64,000 bases of DNA from Ruminococcus sp. (GTDB lineage Bacteria > Bacillota > Clostridia > Oscillospirales > Acutalibacteraceae), in NCBI GenBank assembly GCA_017410265.1, contig JAFQRC010000003.1, forward strand, positions 1 through 64,000. The letters are read 5' to 3'. Positions 27,650 through 34,727 of this stretch are shown here, piece by piece; positions within the stretch are counted from its first letter, which is position 1; each line of letters begins with the position of its first letter. The notes beneath the pieces are model-generated. The model was not told the DNA's origin and did no database searches. It worked only from the letters and a program-made list of their open reading frames with translations. The translations under genes were made by a program, and so were the position numbers.

Positions 27650-28429
27650 TTATACTTCCTCTTCGGAAGGTGCATCGCTTTGTGATGCCTGAGCATTTTT
27701 TTGTGCCATAAACTGCTTGAACTGCTCGTATTCTTCAGCAGACATCTGAGGAGTATCAGGAGCATTTTTCTCCTTTTCTTCCTGTTCTTTAGCCTTTTTG
27801 TACTCAACAAAGTTGATAACAACCTTGATAAGAACATAAAGGAAGAAGATAATCATTGGTAAAAGAATGCAAAGGAAGAAGCCAAGCTGTGAGTTGATAA
27901 ACTCGTAAACTTTACCTACACCTGCTATCTTTACACCCTGAAAGTCGCTTGTATAGTATTTAGCGACGATAGAATAAGCTGTGATGTACTCCCCTACTTC
28001 ATTCTGATCAGGGAGCATTGAAACAGAGCGATTATCACCCTGAGTCTGGTAAACGATTTCACCGTCACGCTCCTGAACATCTACGATTCTATGGCAGATA
28101 AGCTGTTCACCGAGGTGGTCGTTACCCTGAAGTATCCCCTTGAAAGTGATGATATCGCCCTCTTTATAGGTTTCAGGTGTATCGGTAGTATCGTTTTTTG
28201 TAATTTTGCCGATGATGACATCACCTTTTTTGAAATCGCCACCATCATATTCATCACTACCACCGTCCATAGAATCAGACATAACAACCTGAACAGTGTA
28301 GCCGAAAACATTAGAAATACCGGAGGATTTAGAAGTAAGAGCAAGAACAGCAACAAGTAAGGATACAACTAAAACAAGAACTATTAAAATGTTAATTACA
28401 GTGTTTAATATACTCTTAAATACTTTCAT
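27650..28429 (-). CDS. SipW-like (ER-type) signal peptidase I, second copy
   Basis: A 259-aa membrane peptidase with an N-terminal helix (about 8-32), the catalytic serine in MSDSMDGG (Ser53), and a histidine as general base in LICHRIVDV (His113). QTQGDNRSVSM is the conserved box near the active-site fold. A second helix (about 180-207) and a long charged tail follow. Compared with the copy at 11132, the serine box is VMSDSM instead of SSGSMEP and the inserted loop is longer, so the two may cleave different subsets. It lies between the major-subunit candidate and the AAA+ gene. SD AGGAG. Confidence 0.87.
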   Translation of the reverse strand: MKVFKSILNTVINILIVLVLVVSLLVAVLALTSKSSGISNVFGYTVQVVMSDSMDGGSDEYDGGDFKKGDVIIGKITKNDTTDTPETYKEGDIITFKGILQGNDHLGEQLICHRIVDVQERDGEIVYQTQGDNRSVSMLPDQNEVGEYITAYSIVAKYYTSDFQGVKIAGVGKVYEFINSQLGFFLCILLPMIIFFLYVLIKVVINFVEYKKAKEQEEKEKNAPDTPQMSAEEYEQFKQFMAQKNAQASQSDAPSEEEV

Positions 28430-28467
28430 AAATACTCCTAAGTGGTTTGCAAAAATTTGTTATCTGC

Positions 28468-28488
28468 GCCTCCCCATAAAGGGGAGGC
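28468..28488 (-). repeat. Short form of the intergenic hairpin repeat
   Basis: A perfect 8-bp stem GCCTCCCC/GGGGAGGC with loop ATAAA, in the gap between the major-subunit candidate and the second signal peptidase gene. The T-run on the minus strand is about 10 bases away, so it may act as a partial terminator or mRNA-stabilising hairpin rather than a full stop. Confidence 0.55.
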
Positions 28489-28527
28489 ACGAACAACATT
28501 TAGTTAATAATTTTCAATCGTGAAAAA

Positions 28528-29343
28528 TTATGCTGTAATAGTACCAGCTGTGCTGAACTTAACAGAAATGTTCTTAACGAGATCCTTGAGGTTGTCTACG
28601 TTAGATGTTGAACAGAGATCATCTTCACCATCGAGCCATACATACATTGTGATTGTACCAGGTGTTTTATAACCAACCTCTTTGCTGATAGTAGCAACAT
28701 CACCATTATCGTAAGCATTTGTGTAATCTGTTGCAGAAACAGCTGTTTCTGTGAGGTACTTGTTAGCTATACCGTCAGGTGACCATGTACCAATTACAGT
28801 AGAACCATCAACGAGTGTTACACGAATTGCCTGATAAAGGTTCTTGTTTGTAGCAGCTGATTCGCCTGTTGCTTCTTCGATAGTTACATTACAAGCATTT
28901 ACAGTGATTTTTTCGTCACTGTTAACAGAAGATCTGAGATAAATGATTTCCTGATAACCAGCTGAAGAAGTTGAGATAGCAGCATTAGCATCTTTAGCAT
29001 AGTTTGTCTCAACAGCAGCAGATGTTGTACGGAATACAGCACCAGAAACTGAACAGTCAAGAGAAACAGGAACGCCAAGTGTAACACCTTCAGGGTTAGT
29101 TGTTCCTATAGCAGATGCTTTGAGTACTGTAGAAACGTCGTAGCCTTTACCGAGTGCCTGCTCAGATTCAGAAACAATCTGGAGACCTGCAGAAGCTGTA
29201 GCCTTAAGTGTAAGACCATCTGCGCTTACCTGTGGGTTGGTTGTGAACCATGCGAATGTTGCAGAACCAAGAGCTACGAGAGCAACGAGGAGCATAGCAA
29301 CTGAAGACAATAAAGCCTTCTTTCTAAATGTTGTGTTTTTCAT
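28528..29343 (-). CDS. Candidate major fibre subunit: TasA-like SipW substrate, 271 aa
   Basis: The signal helix ends in SATFAWFTTNPQVSADG (motif at residues 28-36), the most canonical SipW cleavage context in the cluster. The mature protein is Ala/Thr/Ser-rich with few charges. It has YQAIRVTLVDG and, near the C-terminus, ITMYVWLDGEDDLC, the shared motif pair. It ends about 25 residues later. The strongest SD in the cluster (TAAGGAGGA, 7 bases before the ATG), the simple composition and a private structured leader suggest high expression. A start 24 codons upstream lacks an SD and is rejected. It is the best candidate for the polymerising subunit, but fibre formation is inferred. Confidence 0.78.
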   Translation of the reverse strand: MKNTTFRKKALLSSVAMLLVALVALGSATFAWFTTNPQVSADGLTLKATASAGLQIVSESEQALGKGYDVSTVLKASAIGTTNPEGVTLGVPVSLDCSVSGAVFRTTSAAVETNYAKDANAAISTSSAGYQEIIYLRSSVNSDEKITVNACNVTIEEATGESAATNKNLYQAIRVTLVDGSTVIGTWSPDGIANKYLTETAVSATDYTNAYDNGDVATISKEVGYKTPGTITMYVWLDGEDDLCSTSNVDNLKDLVKNISVKFSTAGTITA

Positions 29344-29411
29344 GAGAAATTCCTCCTTAATTTTTATCCCCCAAAAACACACAGGGGATTGTTTAATAAA
29401 TAATATATCGA

Positions 29412-29432
29412 CCATCTAAGTACGCCTTAGAT
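29412..29432. promoter_or_regulatory. Perfect 8-bp inverted repeat upstream of the major-subunit candidate
   Basis: CATCTAAG-TACGC-CTTAGATG, centred about 78 bases upstream of the ATG. No T-run follows on either strand, so a terminator is unlikely. An operator for a dimeric regulator, or a 5'-leader hairpin, fits better. I could not define a convincing promoter next to it; AT-rich TATATT/TATTAT hexamers lie just downstream. Confidence 0.4.
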
Positions 29433-29502
29433 GATAAATACCAAAAGAAGCGTCCGAGTACCGGAGCCTTTTGATTTTCAAAGCGACCGCAACCACGCGT
29501 TA

Positions 29503-29530
29503 AAAATCAAAGATATTTCTCTTTGATTTT
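29503..29530 (-). terminator. AT-rich hairpin with competing partner upstream of the major-subunit candidate
   Basis: An 11-bp stem (AAAATCAAAGA/TCTTTGATTTT) with a 6-base loop. Its AAAATCAA arm can also pair with TTGATTTT at 29471-29478, so two structures exclude each other. It may end transcripts of the upstream gene partially, or act as an attenuator in the 269-base gap 29344-29612. I see no gene in that gap. Confidence 0.35.
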
Positions 29531-29612
29531 AGCAAGTGGTTAAGGAGCAGTAGAAAATCAGAAGAGCAGCGCAGGTAAACGAGGCGTGACATCGCCGTGC
29601 ACAGCACCAATT

Positions 29613-30467
29613 TTAAATCTCTTCACCATCAATATTGAAGAGCCACTGCATCTTAACATAACCGCCCATAATATCGTTAATGCACTCAGGGTCGTTACCT
29701 TCAATCCAAGTAACGATAGTGTACTTGATAGTTTCGTTAGGAGCGATGTCTTCTGTGAGATCATTCAAGATGATGTAGTCTTCAAGGTTCAAATCGTCAG
29801 CACCTTCAACGAATTCGAAGTTGACGATTTCTTCAAGCTGGCTGTTGTCACGATTCTTCTGAGCGTAGATGGTAGGCTCACCGTTTCTGTAAATCATAAT
29901 ACGGAGCGCCTCGTCTGCGTTCTTAGCGATACCTGTGAACTTCAGTGTGCTCTCAAGATCAAGAGTTTCTTTACCATTATTAGTAAGATAGAATGTATAA
30001 GCAAGGTAGTTTTCGCCGTTGTGCTCGCCGTCAGCCTCAGTATCAAGATTAGTCGGGAGCCAGTCATATGTAATATTGGTAACCTCTGTTACATTCTGAG
30101 CTGAAAGCTGAAGTACAGGGTCTTTAGCTGAGCCGTCTTCGTTAAGTGACTCGCTGATGATAATACCCTCTCTTGCTGCGCCGTTTTCGACAGAAATTAC
30201 GAGGTCACCGATAGTAGTCAAAAGCCAGGAGATAATCCACAGAATGATGAGAATTAAAATAGCGATAACAAGTGTTACACCAGCTCTGCGTTTCCATCTA
30301 ACAGTACGACCGATATCCTTACTGTCACGACGAGCCATGAATCTGTCGAAGATGGTCATGTTGCGGGCTTTGTCAACCGCGATATCACCTTTATCTTCGA
30401 GCTTCTTTAACTGTTCAGGAGAGAAAGGCTCGTCAGTATTCACTTTTTTCTTAGAAAACAATGGCAT
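29613..30467 (-). CDS. Membrane-retained TasA-like family member, 284 aa
   Basis: A 60-residue charged cytoplasmic tail (MPLFSKKK, then RRDSK, RWKRR) precedes a membrane helix at about 62-85. The extracellular domain has AYTFYLTNNGKETLD, EALRIMIYRNG and TIVTWIEGNDPEC, ending FNIDGEEI. The helix is not followed by the T-F-A-W-F cleavage motif of its relatives, so the protein is probably not released and could be the basal anchor of a surface structure. GGAGGTGG precedes the ATG at 30467; a TTG five codons earlier is rejected. Second gene of the cluster, 42 bases after the first. Confidence 0.72.
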   Translation of the reverse strand: MPLFSKKKVNTDEPFSPEQLKKLEDKGDIAVDKARNMTIFDRFMARRDSKDIGRTVRWKRRAGVTLVIAILILIILWIISWLLTTIGDLVISVENGAAREGIIISESLNEDGSAKDPVLQLSAQNVTEVTNITYDWLPTNLDTEADGEHNGENYLAYTFYLTNNGKETLDLESTLKFTGIAKNADEALRIMIYRNGEPTIYAQKNRDNSQLEEIVNFEFVEGADDLNLEDYIILNDLTEDIAPNETIKYTIVTWIEGNDPECINDIMGGYVKMQWLFNIDGEEI

Positions 30468-30509
30468 CAAAGCCACCTCCAAAACTATCTATATGTTATG
30501 TATAGGAAA

Positions 30510-31328
30510 TTAAGCAAATGGTGCGTTGTTCTCGTCTGTGCCTGAGAAGAGAAGACGAACGGTCAGGTTAGCACGCTGAACATCGTCGTCACACTGAGGG
30601 TCGTTACCCTCTGCCCAAACGCGGATTGTAACCTTCTTTGGTTCAAGCTCGTTTAAGAAGAAAAGACGAGTGTCATTTGTGTAGTTCATAGGAACTGCTA
30701 AATCGAAGGTTGTCTGACCATTTACTGCGGAGCCAACCTTATTAGGCTCGAAAATCGCAGCAGGTGTAGCACCCTCTTCTTCAAAGCCTACGCGTATAGC
30801 CTGAACAACTTCAGCCCTGAGTCCTGTCTCTGTAGTACTAACAGCTGTGCCTTCAAAATCATTGATATCATCTGAAGAAAGATGAACCCACATATCCTTT
30901 GAAGCGATAAAGTAACAATCAAATTCGAGGAAAGAACCTCTACCTGCAACTCTGGTCGCTCCATGCTCACCCTCGAAAGTAATACCGTTTCGTGTAGTAA
31001 CAGGGTCTAAGAGCTGTTCAGCTAGAGTGTAGTTACCGTTAGCCCTGAGATATGAGTTTATCATCTCGTTAGTGATGGTCTTCTTATATAGCTCGATATC
31101 AGAACCGTGGTTTTCCATATCTACTCTAAGCTCAACGCCGGTAGTAATATCCATCTGGATATTCTCTACACTTGCAAAGCTATTGAGTGTAAACCACGCC
31201 AGAGTTGAAGTAATGAGCACCAAGAGTGCAATAACGCAGAGCATAAAAGTTGTCTTGCGTTTTATTCTAGCCTGGGCTTTGTTAAGTTTTTCGATTTCCA
31301 ACAGGAGCTGCTGTTGATTTTTATCCAT
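30510..31328 (-). CDS. TasA-like SipW substrate, first gene of the cluster, 272 aa
   Basis: It starts MDKNQQQ with a 26-residue amphipathic cytoplasmic tail, then a membrane helix ending STLAWFTLNS (residues 41-50), a SipW-type motif. The extracellular domain shows FLEFDCYFIAS, QAIRVGFEEEG, FFLNELEPKKVTI and RVWAEGNDPQC, followed by LTVRLLFSG. The shared motif pair is therefore complete and the protein ends soon after. It is a candidate minor pilin-like or nucleating subunit. The leader of about 115 nt runs from the promoter at 31450-31478. GGTGA precedes the chosen ATG; a start four codons upstream is possible. Confidence 0.75.
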   Translation of the reverse strand: MDKNQQQLLLEIEKLNKAQARIKRKTTFMLCVIALLVLITSTLAWFTLNSFASVENIQMDITTGVELRVDMENHGSDIELYKKTITNEMINSYLRANGNYTLAEQLLDPVTTRNGITFEGEHGATRVAGRGSFLEFDCYFIASKDMWVHLSSDDINDFEGTAVSTTETGLRAEVVQAIRVGFEEEGATPAAIFEPNKVGSAVNGQTTFDLAVPMNYTNDTRLFFLNELEPKKVTIRVWAEGNDPQCDDDVQRANLTVRLLFSGTDENNAPFA

Positions 31329-31449
31329 AACAATCACCATTAAATATATATATAAATATGTATAAAATAATCACCTTAGAAAATGTTGATAAATCATCAA
31401 CTCTATGCTTACAGACATAGTTATAGCAGGGTAGATTACAACCAAAAAC

Positions 31450-31478
31450 ATTATATACCAAGTTTTGTTAAAATGCAA
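31450..31478 (-). promoter_or_regulatory. Promoter at the head of the surface-protein cluster
   Basis: On the minus strand TTGCAT (31473-31478), 17-base spacer, TATAAT (31450-31455). It predicts a leader of about 115 nt before the gene at 31328. The 390-base region 31341-31730 is otherwise AT-rich, non-coding and divergent. Confidence 0.75.
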
Positions 31479-31506
31479 TAAGAAATATTTAATGAAGTGT
31501 GAACGA

Positions 31507-31570
31507 GATAGACATATTATGGTAATTTGCACCGTTATATTGTGTTCATAGAATTATAGATAGACATATT
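31507..31570. promoter_or_regulatory. Two 12-bp direct repeats upstream of the cluster promoter
   Basis: GATAGACATATT occurs at 31507-31518 and 31559-31570, 52 bases apart (about five helical turns), 29 and 81 bases upstream of the -35 box. A shorter AGACATA lies in the leader near 31413. The layout fits binding sites for an activator on one face of the DNA. Confidence 0.5.
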
Positions 31571-31678
31571 TGGTGTTGTTTTGATTTTGTGTTGTGAAAT
31601 ATGCATAAAAACAAGGGCGATATTTTGGAACATAAGACAGAAATGTATTTCAGCATAAATATTAGTTCATATTTACAC

Positions 31679-31707
31679 TTGAACATACAGCATATTTTCA
31701 ATAAAAT
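31679..31707 (+). promoter_or_regulatory. Promoter of the TIGR01212 radical SAM gene
   Basis: TTGAAC (31679-31684), 17-base spacer, TAAAAT (31702-31707), then GGAGGA 4 bases before the ATG-proximal spacer at 31721. Confidence 0.7.
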
Positions 31708-31730
31708 AGCAAATATAAACGGAGGATGCT

Positions 31731-32621
31731 ATGAAGTACATTTCATTATCTCAATACCTGAAAAACGAATACGGTGAAAAGCACTTCAAGCTTGCACTCA
31801 GCTGTGCTACCACCTGCCCTAATAGAGATGGTGTATGTGGTGACAAGGGTTGCATATTCTGCTCAGCTAAAGGCTCGGGGGATTTTGCACAAAGTGCTCT
31901 GCTCCCTATTGATGTTCAAATTGAAAAAGCCAAAGCTCTTGTAAAAAACAAAACAGACAACGACAGATACATTGCATACTTTCAATCGTTCTCTTCAACC
32001 TATGGAGATATCAGCTATCTCAGGAAAGTTTTCTTTGAAACTATAAATCGTGATGATATCGCTATACTTTCAATTGCAACGCGTCCTGACTGTCTGGGCG
32101 ATGATGTGATTGAATTACTAAAAGAGCTTGTGAATATAAAACCAGTGTGGGTTGAGCTTGGATTGCAAAGTATTCATGAGAGCACTGCTGAATATATCCG
32201 CAGAGGCTACGATACTGATGTTTACTTTAGAGCGGTCAAAAAGCTTAAGGCAATCGGAGTACATATAATTACTCATATCATAATCGGTTTGCCATATGAA
32301 ACTAAAGATATGATGATAGAAACCGCAAGACTGGTCGGAAAGGTTACTGATGGAGTTAAACTGCAGTTGCTACATATACTAAAAGACACCGATTTAGCTG
32401 TTGAATATGAAAACGGGAACTTTGAAGTATTAACATTGGACGAATACGCGGACATACTTTGCGAATGCATAAATGCTCTGCCTGAAAATACTGTTATCCA
32501 CCGATTGACAGGTGACGGAGATAAAAGCACGCTAATCGCACCAATATGGACACGGGATAAAAAGCGCGTATTAAACTACATCAATCATAGAATCGCAACA
32601 TTTGATAGAAAGAACGTTTAG
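31731..32621 (+). CDS. TIGR01212 family radical SAM protein (YtqA-like)
   Basis: 296 aa. The Cys residues sit in ALSCATTCPNRDG and GCIFCSAKGSGDF, the TIGR01212 signature, in which Cys residues bind the 4Fe-4S cluster for S-adenosylmethionine cleavage. A TIM-barrel-like core follows (YFQSFSSTYGD, ATRPDCLGDDV, WVELGLQS, THIIIGLPYE). Length is normal. The family is widespread in Firmicutes; proposed roles in RNA modification are not established for this protein. It is monocistronic, divergent from the surface cluster and followed by a tRNA gene with its own promoter. Confidence 0.88.
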   Translation: MKYISLSQYLKNEYGEKHFKLALSCATTCPNRDGVCGDKGCIFCSAKGSGDFAQSALLPIDVQIEKAKALVKNKTDNDRYIAYFQSFSSTYGDISYLRKVFFETINRDDIAILSIATRPDCLGDDVIELLKELVNIKPVWVELGLQSIHESTAEYIRRGYDTDVYFRAVKKLKAIGVHIITHIIIGLPYETKDMMIETARLVGKVTDGVKLQLLHILKDTDLAVEYENGNFEVLTLDEYADILCECINALPENTVIHRLTGDGDKSTLIAPIWTRDKKRVLNYINHRIATFDRKNV

Positions 32622-32632
32622 TAAAAAAAGAC

Positions 32633-32661
32633 TTGATTTTTTCTATAAGGTTAGTTATAAT
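32633..32661 (+). promoter_or_regulatory. Promoter of tRNA-Ser
   Basis: TTGATT (32633-32638), 17-base spacer, TATAAT (32656-32661), ending 28 bases before the mature tRNA 5' end. Confidence 0.75.
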
Positions 32662-32689
32662 ACAAAAGCACGCTGACGCGTCTTTATAT

Positions 32690-32778
32690 GTAGAGTTGTC
32701 CGAGCGGCCGAAGGAGCAGCACTGGAAATGCTGTGTACCTTTCAGGTACCGAGGGTTCAAATCCCTCACTCTACGCCA
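32690..32778 (+). tRNA. tRNA-Ser (anticodon GGA)
   Basis: A class II tRNA with long variable arm. The acceptor stem is GTAGAGT/ACTCTAC with discriminator G and encoded CCA (32776-32778). The D arm is TCCGAGCGGCCGAAGGA. The anticodon loop is CTGGAAA (anticodon GGA, reads UCC/UCU). The variable arm is GTACCTTTCAGGTAC, and the T loop is TTCAAAT inside GAGGG/CCCTC. Confidence 0.95.
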
Positions 32779-32784
32779 TATGAT

Positions 32785-32812
32785 AAAGGGATATCCAATC
32801 GGGTATCCCTTT
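32785..32812 (+). terminator. Terminator of tRNA-Ser
   Basis: A 9-bp stem AAAGGGATA/TATCCCTTT starting 6 bases after CCA, followed by ATTATTTA. Confidence 0.7.
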
Positions 32813-32870
32813 ATTATTTACCGACTGCGAATAGTGAGGGATTTGAAGGCGAATGTACCTTTTAAAGTAA

Positions 32871-32895
32871 AAAAGCACCCGAAATGGGTGCTTTT
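32871..32895 (-). terminator. Terminator of the lipoprotein gene (symmetrical)
   Basis: AAAAGCACCC-GAAAT-GGGTGCTTTT. A-runs and T-runs flank both sides, so it can act in both directions. It lies 44 bases after the stop of the minus-strand lipoprotein gene. Confidence 0.85.
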
Positions 32896-32939
32896 TTAAA
32901 TTCAGTAAGTTTTCTATCAACTAAGCTAAGAGCAACAAA

Positions 32940-33278
32940 TTACTGCGATCTTGTCAGCTCATGCATATCATCACCCTCGCCGAGAATGAGAGTATCTCCA
33001 TCAACCTGATACTTAGTTTCTGTGAAATCAACAAGATCCTCCATACCCTCATTTGGTACCAGCTTCAGGACCCCGTCTTCAGCTGTGTAGGTAAATGGAA
33101 CTGAAATTATCACTGCAGATAAAACACCTGTGCCGTCTTCATTGAATGACATAGTAATAGCAATTCCATCCTGCTGACCGGTCCAAGTACCAACAAGCTT
33201 ATTAGCACCGCCACCACACGCGCAAAGCATAATTGACAATACCAGTACAACTGCTACTAAAGCGCTTACCTTTTTCAT
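32940..33278 (-). CDS. Small lipoprotein with lipocalin-like domain
   Basis: 112 aa. The signal peptide ends in the lipobox LCAC (Cys at about residue 20), followed by a Gly spacer and a small beta-rich domain beginning NKLVGTWTG, then ITMSFNEDGTG and YQVDGDTLIL. This NKLVGTW start is typical of small lipocalin-like lipoproteins of Firmicutes (DUF5640-like), whose function is unknown. It has its own promoter and terminator. Confidence 0.7.
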   Translation of the reverse strand: MKKVSALVAVVLVLSIMLCACGGGANKLVGTWTGQQDGIAITMSFNEDGTGVLSAVIISVPFTYTAEDGVLKLVPNEGMEDLVDFTETKYQVDGDTLILGEGDDMHELTRSQ

Positions 33279-33344
33279 AAAATAGCCTCCTTTATATTTT
33301 TAATCTGAAACAGCCATCTCCGTTTCAGAAAAGCTTCTACTTTT

Positions 33345-33372
33345 ATTATACATACAAAAGGTTATTTTGCAA
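33345..33372 (-). promoter_or_regulatory. Putative promoter of the lipoprotein gene
   Basis: On the minus strand TTGCAA (33367-33372), 16-base spacer, TATAAT (33345-33350). The -35 box overlaps the end of the HAD gene. An 8-bp inverted repeat TCTGAAAC/GTTTCAGA (33305-33330) lies in the leader. Confidence 0.5.
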
Positions 33373-34075
33373 ACAAAATATCAAAAAAGTCGACATATTC
33401 AGTAATCTGATAGTCGCATAAAGGAGAATCAACAATTTCTCCGTCACGATTGTATCGACATGTAGTAATGCCGGCGTTTCTTCCGCCCTGCATATCAGAG
33501 GTCAAGCTGTCGCCGAGCATAATCACCCGCGATTTATCAGAAACACCGATGCTGTCAAATATATAATCAAAATATGCTTTGTCAGGTTTTGCAAAGCCGA
33601 TCTGCTCGGATATAAACATTCCGTCTATGAAGTCTTTCACGGCAGACTGAGAAAAGCGTCCTGTCTGAGCTTTTGTAAGACCGTTTGTTGCGAGATAAAT
33701 CTTACAGTACTTATGAAGCTCTTTGACAAACTCAGGAGCACCATCAATCATAAAGGTACTGTTTGAAAGATTAGTAAGATATCTGTCATTGACCTCAACA
33801 CAGTCAATTCCGCTCACACCGATTTCACTAAAGAATTTTTCAAAGCGAAGTGTTTTCAGTCTCTCGCGGGTAACTTCTCCCCTTTCGAGCGCTTTCCACA
33901 TCTGCAGATTTATTTCACTATAGCGAGCTAAGCGTTCATCGGTATATTCTATATCAAAGCTTTCGAGCATCTGCTTAAACGAATGTGCCTCGGCTTTTTT
34001 GAAATCAAATATAGTTTCATCAGCATCAAGAAGTACAATATCAAAACGCTGTTTTTGTAGATTAGAATTACTCAA
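33362..34075 (-). CDS. HAD-superfamily phosphatase (YjjG-like nucleotidase)
   Basis: 237 aa. HAD motif I is DADETIFDF (a variant of DxDxT), the helical cap follows, motif II is LATNG, motif III Lys lies in GFAKPDKAYFD, and motif IV is MLGDSLTSD. The set matches the YjjG/TIGR02254 family of 5'-nucleotidases and house-cleaning phosphatases. I chose the TTG start at 34075: GGAGG lies 9 bases upstream, and the start overlaps the previous stop by 8 bases. The longer open frame would run 70 bases into the neighbour. It is the last gene of a five-gene operon. Confidence 0.82.
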   Translation of the reverse strand: MSNSNLQKQRFDIVLLDADETIFDFKKAEAHSFKQMLESFDIEYTDERLARYSEINLQMWKALERGEVTRERLKTLRFEKFFSEIGVSGIDCVEVNDRYLTNLSNSTFMIDGAPEFVKELHKYCKIYLATNGLTKAQTGRFSQSAVKDFIDGMFISEQIGFAKPDKAYFDYIFDSIGVSDKSRVIMLGDSLTSDMQGGRNAGITTCRYNRDGEIVDSPLCDYQITEYVDFFDILFAK

Positions 34076-34727
34076 AAGGTCTTCCCTCCGTATCAAAAAC
34101 ATCAACGCGTGTGATATCGTAGTAAATCTCAACACCATACTTTTCGCTCAGTGCGTTAACAAGCAAAGTTGGGTTGATGTTAGTTGTGCTACCTGCAGGG
34201 AGTGTGACTCTTACTACAATATCATTGTCTGTATCGTAGTGTTTAGCGTCTTTGAAATGCTCTTTGATATCGATTTTCTTAACACCTTTTTTGGTCTTTT
34301 TATCAACCAAAATTTCTTCGCTCTCAAGAAGCTCTTTGAGATTAGAATATAATTCTTCTACAGAAATATCATCTGTTGATAAACGCATTTTAAATTTCGC
34401 GCTATTTATAGCACCGGGCTTACACTTAGGCTCTGTTACATCAAAAACTGTTAGACCGTGTGGCAGGCACTTGTTGAGTTCATCTTTTATTATCTCAAGC
34501 TTTAGGCTATCTTCGAGAATTCGCATATCCATACTTTCGCGTTCTCCCCTGAATCCTAGCGACAACGGAAGAGCGAAAGTAATATACGGGTGGACATTGA
34601 AGCCCTCGGTGTGCCAGATAGGCAGTCTGCTCTTGACAACCGCACGAATCATAACGCGGTTCAGATCAAGATGGGAGATATATCTGCACTCGTCGTCTTT
34701 CTTAAACCATACCCTAACATTTTTCAA
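34068..34727 (-). CDS. TIGR03936/DUF2344 radical SAM-associated protein
   Basis: 219 aa. It begins MKNVRVWFKKDDECRYISHLDL and contains GFNVHPYITFALPLSLG, the hallmark of the DUF2344 family. The family is found downstream of, or fused to, TIGR03960 radical SAM proteins, often with ribosomal or RNase G genes nearby. It overlaps the TIGR03960 gene by 14 bases, so translation is coupled. The pair is thought to act in RNA modification, but the reaction is unknown. Confidence 0.88.
   Translation of the reverse strand: MKNVRVWFKKDDECRYISHLDLNRVMIRAVVKSRLPIWHTEGFNVHPYITFALPLSLGFRGERESMDMRILEDSLKLEIIKDELNKCLPHGLTVFDVTEPKCKPGAINSAKFKMRLSTDDISVEELYSNLKELLESEEILVDKKTKKGVKKIDIKEHFKDAKHYDTDNDIVVRVTLPAGSTTNINPTLLVNALSEKYGVEIYYDITRVDVFDTEGRPFE

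Noticed and set aside
29586-30104. Plus-strand open frame of 172 codons within the surface cluster
   Set aside because: It overlaps the membrane-retained TasA-like gene in antisense, and no SD is present.
32756-32847. An attachment-site duplication at tRNA-Ser
   Set aside because: Integration duplicates are direct repeats of the tRNA 3' end. The copy here is inverted, and no integrase or element lies between or beside the repeats.
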